Shown piece by piece: positions 55,401 through 63,413 of a stretch of DNA of 64,000 nucleotides (the first letter of the stretch is position 1; each line of letters starts with the position of its first letter). The notes under the pieces were generated by a model, which made no database searches, was not told the origin of the DNA, and saw nothing but the letters and a program-made list of their open reading frames with translations. The translations under genes and the position numbers were made by a program. The DNA comes from Amphibalanus amphitrite (Eukaryota > Arthropoda > Thecostraca > Balanomorpha > Balanidae): contig NW_024881973.1 of assembly GCF_019059575.1 (NCBI RefSeq), positions 62,001-126,000 on the forward strand, given 5' to 3'.

Positions 55401-58400
55401 GAGGCATGGGCGCTTTTTGATGGGGGAGTCTGTAAATGCGCCCTTTGCAGATGTGCCGGAAAGCTTTTCTCTTGTTAATTTTTCTGGGTGTGATACAAAT
55501 TGGGAGTTGTTATTTGATGCCAAAATAACTGAGGTACAATTTGAGATATCATCAAACATGACAGCTGGTCAACTTTAGCCGCAATAGGTCGATATCCTTA
55601 AGGTGGCGCAATATGACCTCTCTCCCCTACACTTATAATGGTGTCACCAAGTTGACGCCCACAGGGAGCCCACAGGCTCCATATACTCCATGACACCCTG
55701 TGGGTGTCATGGAGTATATGGGCGGCTCCAGTGGCGCAGTTGGTACATGGAGAAAATTTAAAACAACGCAAATTCAAATTCAAAATTCAAAACAAGTCGC
55801 ATGGAAACATGGTTTCATTAGGTTGCATGTGGTGGGATTCAATCGGATCTCAGATCCTGATTTTGGTTTGTTATAAGATGCAATGAGATCATAGATTCAG
55901 AGATTCAGGATACATTTTCTACGTGGGATACAATGGGATTATAGATCCAAGCTTGTCGTTTGCTTTAAGATCCACTGAGATCATGGATCAATCACTCGGA
56001 TACATGCACATGTCTACTACATATCAGCCCCCCTCCTCCCTCTTAAGACCGTATCAGTTCAGTGTTCACCGAGGTCGCCGTAGGACGCTAGCTCTCTCTA
56101 GCCCTATTCACACACTTATTTATTTATTTATTTATTTAGCAGATCTTTGTGGATTCCAATATACAATTGGCTGGTTATTCCACAGCGTCATACAATGCAG
56201 GGCTGCCGTCAAATCACATGAAAACACAGTGCATATTATACAGTACAATACAGTCACTACTAACTTCGTCATACAACACTGGATCAAAGACATTCTAAAA
56301 AAACATTCTACTGTTTGCTGAGATAAAAACTCTTGACTCGTTTCTTAAAAGTACAGACGCTGCCGCAGTTGCGCATCCCTAAGATCGTTCCATGCAGTCA
56401 GTGAGCGGACGGGCGTCGCCATACGCGTTTTTTCCAGTCGGGCGCGCGGCACATGGAGAAGATCGGCGGCGGTCGCCCTAGTGCTACGCTCTGACACGTC
56501 GGCTCGCATCGAGACTAGGCTTTTTAGGTGGACTGGCGCGTTTGCTTCATGTAGCATGGCGTGCACCAGAATACAGTCCCTGTAGTCAATCGTGCGCTCG
56601 AATGACAGCCAGCCGAGCTCACGTTTCGCCTGTGAGATATGGTCAAATTTACGCTTTCGGGTTACAACTCGAGCGGCGTGGTTGATCACTTTTTCCATGC
56701 GCAGACGTTCGCGTTTGGTAGGCGGTGCCCAGGCCGGTAAACAATATGTCACATGCGGGAAGACCAGTGAGCGCACGAGATGAAGTACAGTTGTTTTGGG
56801 AAGTGTGTCTCTGATCTTACTAATGGTGATCAAGCCACCGTATAGCATCGCTGCACTACTCTGCTCGTCTGCTGATGCATGTTGAGCTCTCTGTCAAATA
56901 TTACACCGAGGATTTTGACGCTTAGAGCAGGTGTGAGCTGTACGCCTTCAAAGTCGTTAGAGAAGTCAGCGGTCTTTTTTAGAGCCGCTGTTGTTCCGAA
57001 CAGAATGAGTTCCGTTTTGTTGGGGTTGATTTTGAGCCCGTTGGAGCAGAACCAAGCAGAGAGTGCAGCCAGGTCGGTTTCCGTTCCGAGACGCAGCTCA
57101 GTGAGACCTGACAGAGTCGGCGGAGCGCTATGTACTATCTGCGAGTCGTCGGCGTGAGAAATGAATGCTGCGTGCTGGGACAGGTGACACGGTAGATCGT
57201 TTGTATAGAGACTGAACATGATTGCTCCGATCGTGCTACCCTGGACCACACCGAACGGTACTGGGAGGCTGAGGCCGCCGTCTATAGCCTGCGTGCGGTT
57301 GCTGAAGTAGTCAGCGAACCAGTGCGTCGAAATGCCATACCACTGGAGCTTTGTGAGCAGTGCCTCGCGGTTAACACAGTCAAAGGCCTTGGAGAGGTCG
57401 CATGATGACAGGCACGTCACCATGCCCTCGTCACTGTTCGCTGTGATTCGGCTGACGAGCTCGACAGTGGCGCTCTCGGTAGAATGGCGAGGCCTATACG
57501 CGTGTTGGGATGGTGACAAAACATGGTTCTCAGTCAGATAGGTCAGACTTCGCAGTTCATAATCGCCTGTCGTGCCTACCCCCCCCCCCCCCTCCCTCGC
57601 CACACACACCTTTTACAGCTCTGTTCACTTCAGCGCGGCCCGAAGCTTGATCTCTGAGCCCTTCTATCTCTTTGCCCTTTGCTTCAGCTCTTTGAAAACG
57701 GAGCGCACTTGAGTGGGTACATGGCAACTGAGCTCCACTTCGAAGACCGTTTGCTCCATGAAAATGTTATGTTCTTGGCTTTTGGAGGCACATTCTGGAG
57801 AAACACGAAATGACGACACTTAGAAATAGAAACACGTACAGACTACAGAAACAAGTACAGGATGACTCCGCGGCGGGCTTGAGGTGTTTGAACATGAACA
57901 CCACTCCCCCTCCTGCGGTATTTCGCAGATCTTAAAAAAAACGGCGGCGCCCTGCCCACATTTGTCCAAGATTTTTGCACATGTTAAAATTCATACCCAG
58001 GTCGCTCAAGGGCAGGTCACCAGGCCACATCAAGTGACCTCATCCCAGAAAATTAAGAGTTTGTTCGCCAATGCTACACTATCTGAGTGATCACTTTCAA
58101 ATTTTAGGCGATTGATAAGATTAACAGCATGAATAAATACGTATCTCTGAAGCTTGATATCTGTAACCTGTAAGGTCAAGAATGCAAACATTATGCATAA
58201 GTCAACGGGAACAAATTGAAATGTGTTCTTTTGGACGAAAGTCATACTTAACGCCCCCAAACATTGAATAACAGAGAAACATTACACACTGAATGGGAAA
58301 ATTGCACCCGTGACTCTATTTATACCCACGACGTGCTATCAGGTCATGACATGTATCCACTATCCACTATTCAGTTTTTTTTTACAGTAACTTTTTATAG

Positions 58401-61400
58401 AGCTAGAGCGATGAAAACACATAAGATGTGTTCAGCTCGACAATACTAATCGACTAATTTGTAACATGACCTTTCTGGTCGGGTCATCACCATAACCCTT
58501 GGTCAGATTTTCAAAATCGCATTTGACGGTCATATTATTTTTTAATTAGACGCGTCTCAAATCGAGGAACACGATGCCGGAACATTAAATGTCGTGTCGG
58601 TTTTGAATCAAATGAATTGCTGCAGAAAACAATTTCTGTAAAACCGTTTATTTCATGGGTTTTCTCCTCTGTAGGGCAATTAGTTGATCTTAGATCAAAT
58701 CTGAGGACGCATTTCACACCCACAAAAAAAAACGTTGAAAGAGCTACTGGGTGTACTTTTCGGCGGCGCTGTAGCTCTATTCGTTCACAAGTTATTCGCC
58801 GATTCGTCAACAAGTGGCGTAAGAGGCAAAATTTGTCCTTCGATGAACTTTGGTGACCTGACCTTTGACCTAATCTAAGGCTCCCTTAATATCAGCTTCG
58901 GGTTACGTTGTTTTTAACGCCCTTTGGAATTTAAGCTCATCCTTCAGGCGTCCATTAAGGGTGTACTTCAACACTGTTAAGACACCCTAGTAACACTCGT
59001 AACGGTGTAAAATTGATAACAAACACTGACATTGCAGGGAATGACGCTCACATGTGTGATAAACTGAACACCCACTTTCATCATTGGTGTTATTCAACCT
59101 TGTTATTACCAACAATTCATTTAACCCGGCAGGCGGTGGGCCTACTAGCCACCTTCCGCGCGGTGGGGGGGGGGGGCACTTTTTTGCCCCCCCCGTATCT
59201 CCGAAACTACTGGACGGATCCGGAAAATTCAAACGGTGTTCGATAGCCCTGTCAAATTTGTCGAAGGAAACCAAATTTCATTGACCTCGGGGTCACCGAT
59301 GACGTCACAGGTCAGGTCAAAGATAAAATGTTTCACCGTTCACGGGGCTTCTAGGGAAAGCGCTATAACACCGAGTAAAACGCATTTTGTCGAAAATCAG
59401 CGATAAGGCGTCAGTTGTCTAGTACATATGTTGCTATTAGAGGTCACTGGTCATACCAGGTCAGGTCACAGGTCAGGTCACCAAAGGTCACCAAGGGTCA
59501 CCACATGAGCCCAACTTTACTAAGGTTATGCGATGCATGTTTTATGGCCAGTTTTTCATTTCCAACTCAATGGTGTTGGTTATAAGACCATCAGGTACGG
59601 TTTAGGTCACTTTCTGGTGGAGGTCAGGTCAAGGTCAGGTCAAAAAAGGTCAAATTTCAAAGTTGATATTTTTGCATAAAATTGGTATCGATTCGATGCA
59701 GCTCGTCACGGGGAGTCTAATGGTGGTCTTTGTTTTGCGCTACGAGGTCTAGAATTGCTAAAAATTGAGTTTGAAAATTTGACGTCATCAATTTTGAACA
59801 GTTTTTTCGCTATAACTTGGCCAAAAAAAAGAGGTATCGATCTCAAATTTGGTATGTAGATAGAAGGCGGTAGGGGATATGACATATATTCCGGTTTGTT
59901 TCGAAATTCAAAAAACTTTTTGGATTTTTAGGCTATTATATTCGAAAAATCTATTTTTTGATTTTTGGGGGTCAAAATCCAAAAAATTCGAAAAACCGAA
60001 ATAGCAGTTTTGTAGCCCTTTTAATTCCACACCTTTTATGTTTGAAACATTTTTCTGTATCTCTAAAGCTGTAGGCCTGACAGCTCTTCCCGCGAAACCT
60101 TTTTTTGGGTCGAAAATGGCAAAAATGACGTCACTCTGACGTCAATAGCGGCCAACCTATCATAGCCTTTGGAAAAATTTTTGGTCACCATGTGCGCTAG
60201 CTGCTCCCGGGAGGGTACTGAAAGTTTGGTGACGATCGGCGCAGCGGTTCTCGAGATATATCGAAAAAACTAAAGGGGGGGGGCAAAAAATGCCCCCCCC
60301 CACCGCCTGGAAGGTTAAACTACCAGTGATACATTTGTACCTGACACCCTGTACCCATGGGGGAATCAATAAGTTGTATGCATACCTATATGATACAGCG
60401 TTATGAAATTACACACAGAATGTAGGTTGCAGGGAACAAATGCCACCACATTGCATCGCAAATCCGTGTAGCAGCACGGATACGCGGAGCATAATAGAAA
60501 TAAGCAGAATCCAACCCCCTCCCCCTCTCCAGTGGGGTTACGAATTCGGATAAATACCCAAGCAGGGTGCGTGTTAAATTGCACACCAACACAAGAGAAA
60601 AAAATCTGAGGATACATTTTTCGGATATTAAAGAACCCCTATCGGGAGTATGCCGCCATCCCCCCCCCCCCCAGCGGCCAGTACCATGTCTTTCGGAATC
60701 CGCAGCAGTGCCATTGCTAGCCAAGAATAGATCACCTTTGCTAAAACTGGAGCTCTTCGAGTACCAAGACACCACTCACGATCACTTCTAACTCACTTGC
60801 ACACACTTATACTCCCAACACACCGTAATCCCACCAGCGCCTCCGCCCGCAGTCGCGCACGTTTCAAACTAGTATGGCGGCCGGCCGCATGGAAGCCAAC
60901 GGTTGAACATGGGCTACTAGGGCTGCATTATGTTCCCAATATTTTCCCGACGCGTTTTCTTTGAAGTATTGTATATGAATTTATTTATTTATTATCGTGG
61001 ATTTGTTTAATTGATGTAGTTGAAGCAAATCCATTAGAATATAAATGCAAACTCTGTACACCATACAGCACAGCAGCGCCATCTACCCAACTGCACCCAT
61101 AGGGAATTTCAAGGGTGTCTGACACTGCAAAGACAGGCTGACGAAGAAAGACGAACGTCTTTCGAAAGCTCCCGTAACTAATAAACGAAGCTGGTAATTT
61201 GAATATTTTTATGCTAGAATGTCTCTGTCCCAGCTAAACAATAACATTTATAACTACATGAAGTACCAAGAGAATACGAACGGTGTTAGTCATCCCCGAA
61301 ACACTGCCACTATAAAAAAATGGGTACATCCCAAGTCACCAAGTGTGCTTTTCAAGTGTCGTGTGACACCTTAAACGGTGTTTAAGGGATGACATGGCAC

Positions 61401-63413
61401 ACTCAGTACACCTAACGGGCGTTATGTTTTCTCTGTAACACCAAAAAAGGTGTTGGATGGGAGTTGAGACACCTCGATTACACCCCAAGTGTGTTATTTC
61501 AAGTGTCATGTGACACCTTAAACGGTGTTCAAGCAATGTCATTACACCAATAACGGTGTTCAACGGGGTAATGACACTGCTATGAGTGTTGAATGGGAGT
61601 TACGACACCTCGATTACATCCCAGGTGTGCTCTTTCAAGTGTCGTGTGACACCTTAAACGGTGTTTAAGTGATGACATGACACTTTCAATACACCCAGAG
61701 GGTGTTTTGTTTTCTCTTTGACACCAAAAGGAGTGTTGAATGGGAGCTACGACACTTCGAGTACATCCCAAGTGTGCTTTTCAAGTGTCGTGTGACACCT
61801 TAAACGGTGTTTAAGGGATGACATGGCACCCTCAGTACACCTAACGGGTGTTATGTTTTCTCTGTAACACCAAAAAAGGTGTTAGATGGGAGTTGAGACA
61901 CCTCGATTACACCCCAAGTGTGTTATTTCAAGTGTCATGTGACACCTTAAACCGTGTTCAAGCAATGCCATTACACCAATAACGGTGTTGAACGGGGTAA
62001 TGACACTGCTATTAGTGTCATGATACACCATTAATGGTGCTTAACACCCATAATACACTAATAAAACACCCGACCAGTGTTTTATATTTTTTCAGTGTAG
62101 AGGGAGAGAGGAGGGGGAGGGGAGTTACAATAATACATTTGGTTGTTTGCGCGCTGCTTCGTTTGAATATGCACTTCACATTGGTAGCTCTAATTCCAGT
62201 CGCTAGATGGCACTAGCGTTCAGCGCCTGAACTTATACTGTACCGCATGGCTTCAGGGCTTGTGTAGCGACGGTAGCAAGGGCGGTTTTCGTAAGAAGAC
62301 AGTATCATCTAATGTGATGTGAGCGCGGAGTGTGTAGGCATACAGAAATGAATCAAATGGGTGAAGATGAATAAAGATCAATATGGTCGCAAAGATGACT
62401 GCGAAGGCTGCTGGCGGAATCCAAGACATGCAACACATTGATTCACTATTACGTAAATAGCAGTCATTTACACATACGCAATCAATTACTACGGTTGCAT
62501 TAAGCATACCATGATGGCTGATGCACAACTGTCTTCACGGGGATATTGGTATCAAAAACCGATTGGCACGGTGTCATTGGACTATGCATTACTAAGGTGG
62601 TTTGGTACAGGTGTCCTGGGTACAACAATGCTACCGAATACCGATAATCAAATGGGTGACCATTGCCGCATCAATACATTCAAAAGTCCATCAAGCTACT
62701 TCTACGAATGTTTCGATCCATGCCATGGGTTCTGCTATACGGTTTTCTCTGTTCTGCGCAGTGCGCACACTTAACATTATCTTCTAAAAGGGTTGGATCG
62801 CATTCCAGTTCAAACTTCGTGTAACAACCTTGTTCATCTCCCTCGTCCTCTTCCTCCTCTTCCTCATCACTGTCCTCTTCCGAGTCACTCCCGCTAGAGC
62901 TCCCCGACCCATTACTAGCAGGAGCTGGCGGAGGCGGCGGGGGCGGCGGCGGCGGCGGCGGCGGCGGCTTCCTACCGGCCGCGTCTCTCAGCATCTTCTC
63001 CCTCATCCAGTCCACCTTGTCAGTGAAGACTGACTCCTCTTGGTCTTCATCATCATCCTCTCCATCTTCATCGCTTTCCTCCCCGATGCGCGACCTGTCA
63101 GAACAGACGGCAGACACACGTCAGGTGTTAGTTTATCAACTCACCGATAGAGGCGCTGCGTTCGGCCCACTCGGGAGGCGACCGGTCGAAGCTGGCCATT
63201 TTGTCCAGTCGGTTGTGACGCTCCAACTTTCCCAGGGTCGTGGCATCCAGACGTCGACCGCTCCACTCGGGTTGCGAGACGTTCGTCGGCGGCTTCTCCT
63301 GGCTCCGCTTTCTCTCCAGCTCCTCGAGACGCTCGACATCGACCTTCCGTTCGGCCCAGTCGGGTCGACTGCTGCTGTCAAACGGTTGGCCGCCACCAGT
63401 CGGATAGGTCAGT
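42523..63413 (-). CDS. SALS-like WH2/poly-proline/coiled-coil actin regulator (3' exons)
   Basis: Exons on the minus strand: 63145-63413, 62776-63094, 53949-54104, 53038-53222, 48597-48717, 47537-47640, 43830-43988, 42523-43497. From 54104 to the stop all phases agree. Features in order: repeated W-centred motifs (RPDWAER, QPEWSGR, PPEWAER); an acidic run, VDWMREKM and poly-proline; a second poly-proline exon; RPDWNEMM then a WH2-like motif ending DRSAP; a second WH2-like motif (LMNDIRSGVKLKKV...DRSRP); then long acidic and coiled-coil regions to the C-terminus. WH2 motifs bind monomeric actin and poly-proline binds profilin, so a role in actin filament assembly is well supported by family knowledge. 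The combination recalls Drosophila SALS, which lengthens sarcomeric thin filaments from pointed ends; that identity is inference. The 5' end is outside the window. Introns hold most of the transposons in this half. Confidence 0.75.
43498..43829 (-). other. SALS-like intron between last two exons
   Basis: 332-nt GT-AG intron on the minus strand. Nothing else recognised. Confidence 0.8.
43830..43988 (-). CDS. SALS-like coiled-coil exon
   Basis: 53 codons, phase 0 both sides, acceptor AACCTGTCAG and donor AAG|GTATAC. Heptad-like sequence (DDLQSVRQLLGEEVKNRERL, KNELKKAQEELQQ-type) followed by ISVTLPPK. Confidence 0.88.
44284..44523 (-). pseudogene. Mariner-like transposase C-terminal fragment, left arm
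   Basis: Minus-strand frame with QVYKEGYVGLCYLKRAITKA and MCHRAIAS, like the C-terminal region after the last catalytic Asp of a mariner transposase. Only the C-terminus is present. Confidence 0.65.
44755..44987 (+). pseudogene. Mariner-like transposase C-terminal fragment, right arm
   Basis: Inverted partner of 44284-44523: VYKEGSKGICYLKRVITKAV then MCHRAIASAARRAALCLSR. Upstream, LTPTDF starts the usual TPxDFFLWG block, but the frame shifts before it completes. Non-functional. Confidence 0.65.
45059..45844. mobile_element. 786-bp TIR element with 3-bp ATT duplication
   Basis: Inverted ends of about 37 bp contain CGTGTTTACATAGGGTTCCC (45062-45081) and its complement (45823-45842). ATT occurs at 45056-45058 and 45845-45847. 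The left arm of the host palindrome preserves the empty site, GTATCATTTTCAGTC in complement, which confirms the 3-bp duplication. Three-base targets occur in Harbinger-like elements. A small hairpin (GGTAGCGTAGC and its complement) lies at 45553-45588. Confidence 0.85.
45923..47329. other. SALS-like intron, with unassigned GC-rich patch
   Basis: Part of the intron 43989-47536. A GC-rich, CpG-rich patch at 46420-46740 gives frames on both strands but no domain or phase-compatible exon. Otherwise AT-rich. Confidence 0.45.
47330..47530 (-). repeat. CAGTCCC-like minisatellite tract
   Basis: A degenerate array of CAGTCCTC/CAGTCCCC-type units with a run of 14 C residues near 47459-47472. It directly abuts the donor of the exon ending at 47537, as G-rich sequence on the transcribed strand. 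Confidence 0.85.
47537..47640 (-). CDS. SALS-like exon
   Basis: Acceptor TTCTCGGCAG, donor AGG|GTGAGG. Encodes LRKLRRQRTSEAFLNLPPEE then an acidic end (MDSEPEDQDDID). Phase 1 in, 0 out, fitting both neighbours. Confidence 0.85.
47641..48596 (-). other. SALS-like intron
   Basis: GT-AG intron with no recognised element. Confidence 0.75.
48597..48717 (-). CDS. SALS-like exon with WH2 motif
   Basis: Acceptor CTTTTTCAG, donor G|GTACGG. The encoded segment has an amphipathic helix (ESAAVKLMNDIRSG) followed by VKLKKVRCNDRSRP, matching the WH2 consensus of a helix and an LKKV-type linker that binds actin. Phase 0 in, 1 out. Confidence 0.88.
48718..48836 (-). other. SALS-like intron, part before the nested elements
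   Basis: Unremarkable AT-rich intron sequence between the WH2 exon acceptor and the TTAA element at 48841. Confidence 0.7.
49001..51122. mobile_element. Middle TTAA-family element of the nest
   Basis: TTAA at 48997-49000 and 51123-51126; ends CCCGCGCACCGACGGGGG and its exact complement at 51105-51122. Terminal hairpins at 49040-49073 and 51084-51109. AGGTCA/TGACCT arrays at 49163-49175, 49325-49381 and 50779-50965. The interior is split by 49563-50677. Confidence 0.92.
49563..50677. mobile_element. Inner TA-flanked GGGGAAGCC element of the nest
   Basis: Perfect inverted ends of 22 bp beginning GGGGAAGCCGGGGGAAGCCC, flanked by TA (49561-49562 and 50678-50679). Internal variants of the end motif occur (GGTAACGCCGGCCACTCCCC near 49779, GGGGGTAAGCTTGGCCACTC near 50278). 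A TA target suggests a Tc1/mariner-type non-autonomous element. No transposase. Confidence 0.88.
52160..52477 (-). CDS. Candidate exon, unrecognised (possible alternative 3' end)
   Basis: After acceptor GGTTGCAG the minus strand is open for 105 codons plus stop in phase 0, the phase left by the upstream SALS-like exon at 53038. The product is Pro/Arg-rich (GGPIPVPPDRLFRPAIYGPR) and then LPFFDGGLPCVYYSGKGRYV. No family is recognised. It could be an alternative terminal exon or a chance frame. The codon pattern looks coding-like but there is no independent support. Confidence 0.3.
   Translation of the reverse strand, partial: PARQIVIWPSIDLQESVQRPNEPGGPIPVPPDRLFRPAIYGPRAGAAENTRLLPRTHRMLPFFDGGLPCVYYSGKGRYVNSTERVFIRILTSASEGKLILYRFFR
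53038..53222 (-). CDS. SALS-like exon with first WH2-like motif
   Basis: Acceptor GTGTCGGCAG. Encodes KKPLSESQQERLERLKKTPR, RRPDWNEMMKEI, then RQLKRVECRDRSAP, a WH2-like helix and linker. The donor GAG|GTAGGT gives phase 0, which fits the next exon. An alternative donor 8 nt earlier (GAG|GTAGTG) would not keep the frame. Confidence 0.87.
53223..53948 (-). other. SALS-like intron
   Basis: GT-AG intron with no recognised element. Confidence 0.75.
53949..54104 (-). CDS. SALS-like poly-proline exon
   Basis: Acceptor ATTGTTGCAG, donor G|GTATAT, phase 1 in and out. Encodes SKLKQLEDKSKPVEPAPEAK then APWESVKLV and a run of 14 prolines, GR and five more. Poly-proline is a profilin or SH3 ligand. Confidence 0.85.
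54820..55627. mobile_element. 808-bp TA-flanked GGGGAGAGAGG element
   Basis: Perfect inverted ends of 24 bp starting GGGGAGAGAGGTCATATTGC, flanked by TA (54818-54819 and 55628-55629). Interior repeats of AATGCGCC-type words. Like 49563-50677 it begins TA-GGGGA, suggesting a related Tc1/mariner-type family. Inserted in the ACACC/GGTGT repeats. Confidence 0.88.
55679..55721. repeat. Perfect 20-bp stem, 3-nt loop hairpin
   Basis: CCATATACTCCATGACACCC at 55679-55698 is followed, after TGT, by its exact complement at 55702-55721. It sits at the edge of ACACC/GGTGT repeat sequence. Confidence 0.9.
55826..56013. repeat. Fragment of the GATC-rich hAT-like element
   Basis: Repeats GATC...GAGATCATAGAT words and ends GGATACATGCACATGTCTAC, the diverged counterpart of the right end of 16821-17357. 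The left end is missing. Confidence 0.75.
56115..57609 (-). mobile_element. 5'-truncated LINE (CR1/Jockey-like) with TTTA tail
   Basis: The reverse transcriptase region lies on the minus strand and the 3' end is a (TAAA)n repeat at 56117-56138 on that strand, as in CR1/L2-like LINEs. The endonuclease region is missing, as expected of 5' truncation. It lies inside the intron and inside the putative CACTA-like element. Confidence 0.85.
56345..57609 (-). pseudogene. LINE reverse transcriptase remnant
   Basis: Two minus-strand frames overlap near 56830-56848. The first (56830-57609) has the RT fingers (SQHAYRPRHSTESA), CDLSKAFDCVNREALL with the first catalytic Asp, GVVQGSTIGAIMFSLYTNDL, HADDSQIVH with the DD box, and NPNKTELILFG. 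The second (56345-56848) has the CR1/Jockey-type C-terminal region (SLVFPHVTYCLPAW, ARVVTRKRKFDH). The break between frames makes it a pseudogene. Confidence 0.88.
57610..57794 (-). pseudogene. Exon-like block upstream of the LINE, unresolved
   Basis: Minus strand: good acceptor GTTTCTCCAG, 185 nt, then G|GTGTGTG. One frame reads FMEQTVFEVELSCHVPTQ and VFKELKQRAK then stops; a second frame continues with KEIEGLRDQASGRAEV. A one-base frame change separates them. It could be a decayed exon of the SALS-like gene or of the LINE. It fits neither neighbouring phase cleanly. Confidence 0.25.
57795..59121 (-). other. Intron sequence, nothing recognised except GGTGT repeats
   Basis: AT-rich, short frames only. 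58950-59110 carries further ACACC/GGTGT words belonging to the surrounding repeat. Confidence 0.45.
59126..60314. mobile_element. TTAA-family element, 1189 bp, complete
   Basis: TTAA at 59122-59125 and 60315-60318. Ends CCCGGCAGGCGGTGGGCC and, complemented, CCTTCCAGGCGGTGGGGG. G-tract/C-tract hairpins at 59164-59193 and 60272-60302. AGGTCA clusters at 59280-59325, 59440-59505 and 59620-59655; TGACGTCA-type sites at 59299-59308, 59781-59788 and 60125-60143. It is the reference copy for the remnants at 1-1549. Confidence 0.92.
60319..61326 (-). other. Intron/repeat sequence, nothing recognised
   Basis: Mixed sequence with scattered GGTGT words and a C-tract at 60659-60672. Open frames have no domain. 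Confidence 0.45.
61327..62050. repeat. Tandem array of ~145-bp units with higher-order pattern
   Basis: Units begin CATCCCAAGTGTG or CACCCCAAGTGTG at about 61327, 61481, 61617, 61763 and 61911. Two unit types alternate as A-B-A'-A-B, so 61327 and 61763 start nearly identical 436-bp blocks. Each unit holds several ACACC...GGTGT mini-palindromes. It forms the right subterminal region of the CACTA-like element. Confidence 0.85.
62100..62775 (-). other. Intron sequence, nothing recognised
   Basis: Follows the right end of the CACTA-like element up to the donor of the acidic/poly-proline exon. No further feature. Confidence 0.55.
62776..63094 (-). CDS. SALS-like acidic/poly-proline exon
   Basis: Acceptor TTCTGACAG. 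Encodes RIGEESDEDGEDDDEDQEES, FTDKVDWMREKM, a run of about 14 prolines, a Ser/Gly run, an acidic run and CYTKFELECDPTLLEDN. The donor is chosen at AAT|GTTAAG (phase 0). Another possible donor at CAAG|GTTGTT would give phase 1, which fits the next exon (54104) better. The exon needs phase 2 on entry. Confidence 0.7.
63145..63413 (-). CDS. SALS-like exon with W-motif repeats
   Basis: Acceptor CTGCTGTAG, exit at TCG|GTGAGT (phase 1). Three similar segments, RPDWAERKVDVERLEELERK, QPEWSGRRLDATTLGKLERH and PPEWAERSASIGE, share W-E/S-R-(x)-L spacing about 30 residues apart. This exon is the first one visible; upstream exons lie beyond the window. A weaker donor 4 nt later (GA|GTTGAT) would give phase 2 and join the next exon in frame. 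Confidence 0.75.

Larger units (their letters stand above)
54392..62097. mobile_element. CACTA-like composite element, 7.7 kb, in an intron
   Basis: Left end CACGGAGAAAATTTAAAACA and right end, complemented, CACTGAAAAAATATAAAACA, followed on both sides by CACTG. Flanked by TA (54390-54391, 62098-62099). Both subterminal regions (54420-54810 and 61080-62085) are filled with short ACACC/GGTGT inverted motifs, as in CACTA-type elements. The interior contains other insertions. No transposase was seen. Treating it as one element is an inference from the matching ends; two independent elements are possible. Confidence 0.5.

Noticed and set aside
61327-62050. Regular repeats resembling a CRISPR array
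   Set aside because: Unit length, lack of constant short repeat with unique spacers and eukaryotic context rule it out; it is a tandem repeat in a transposon.
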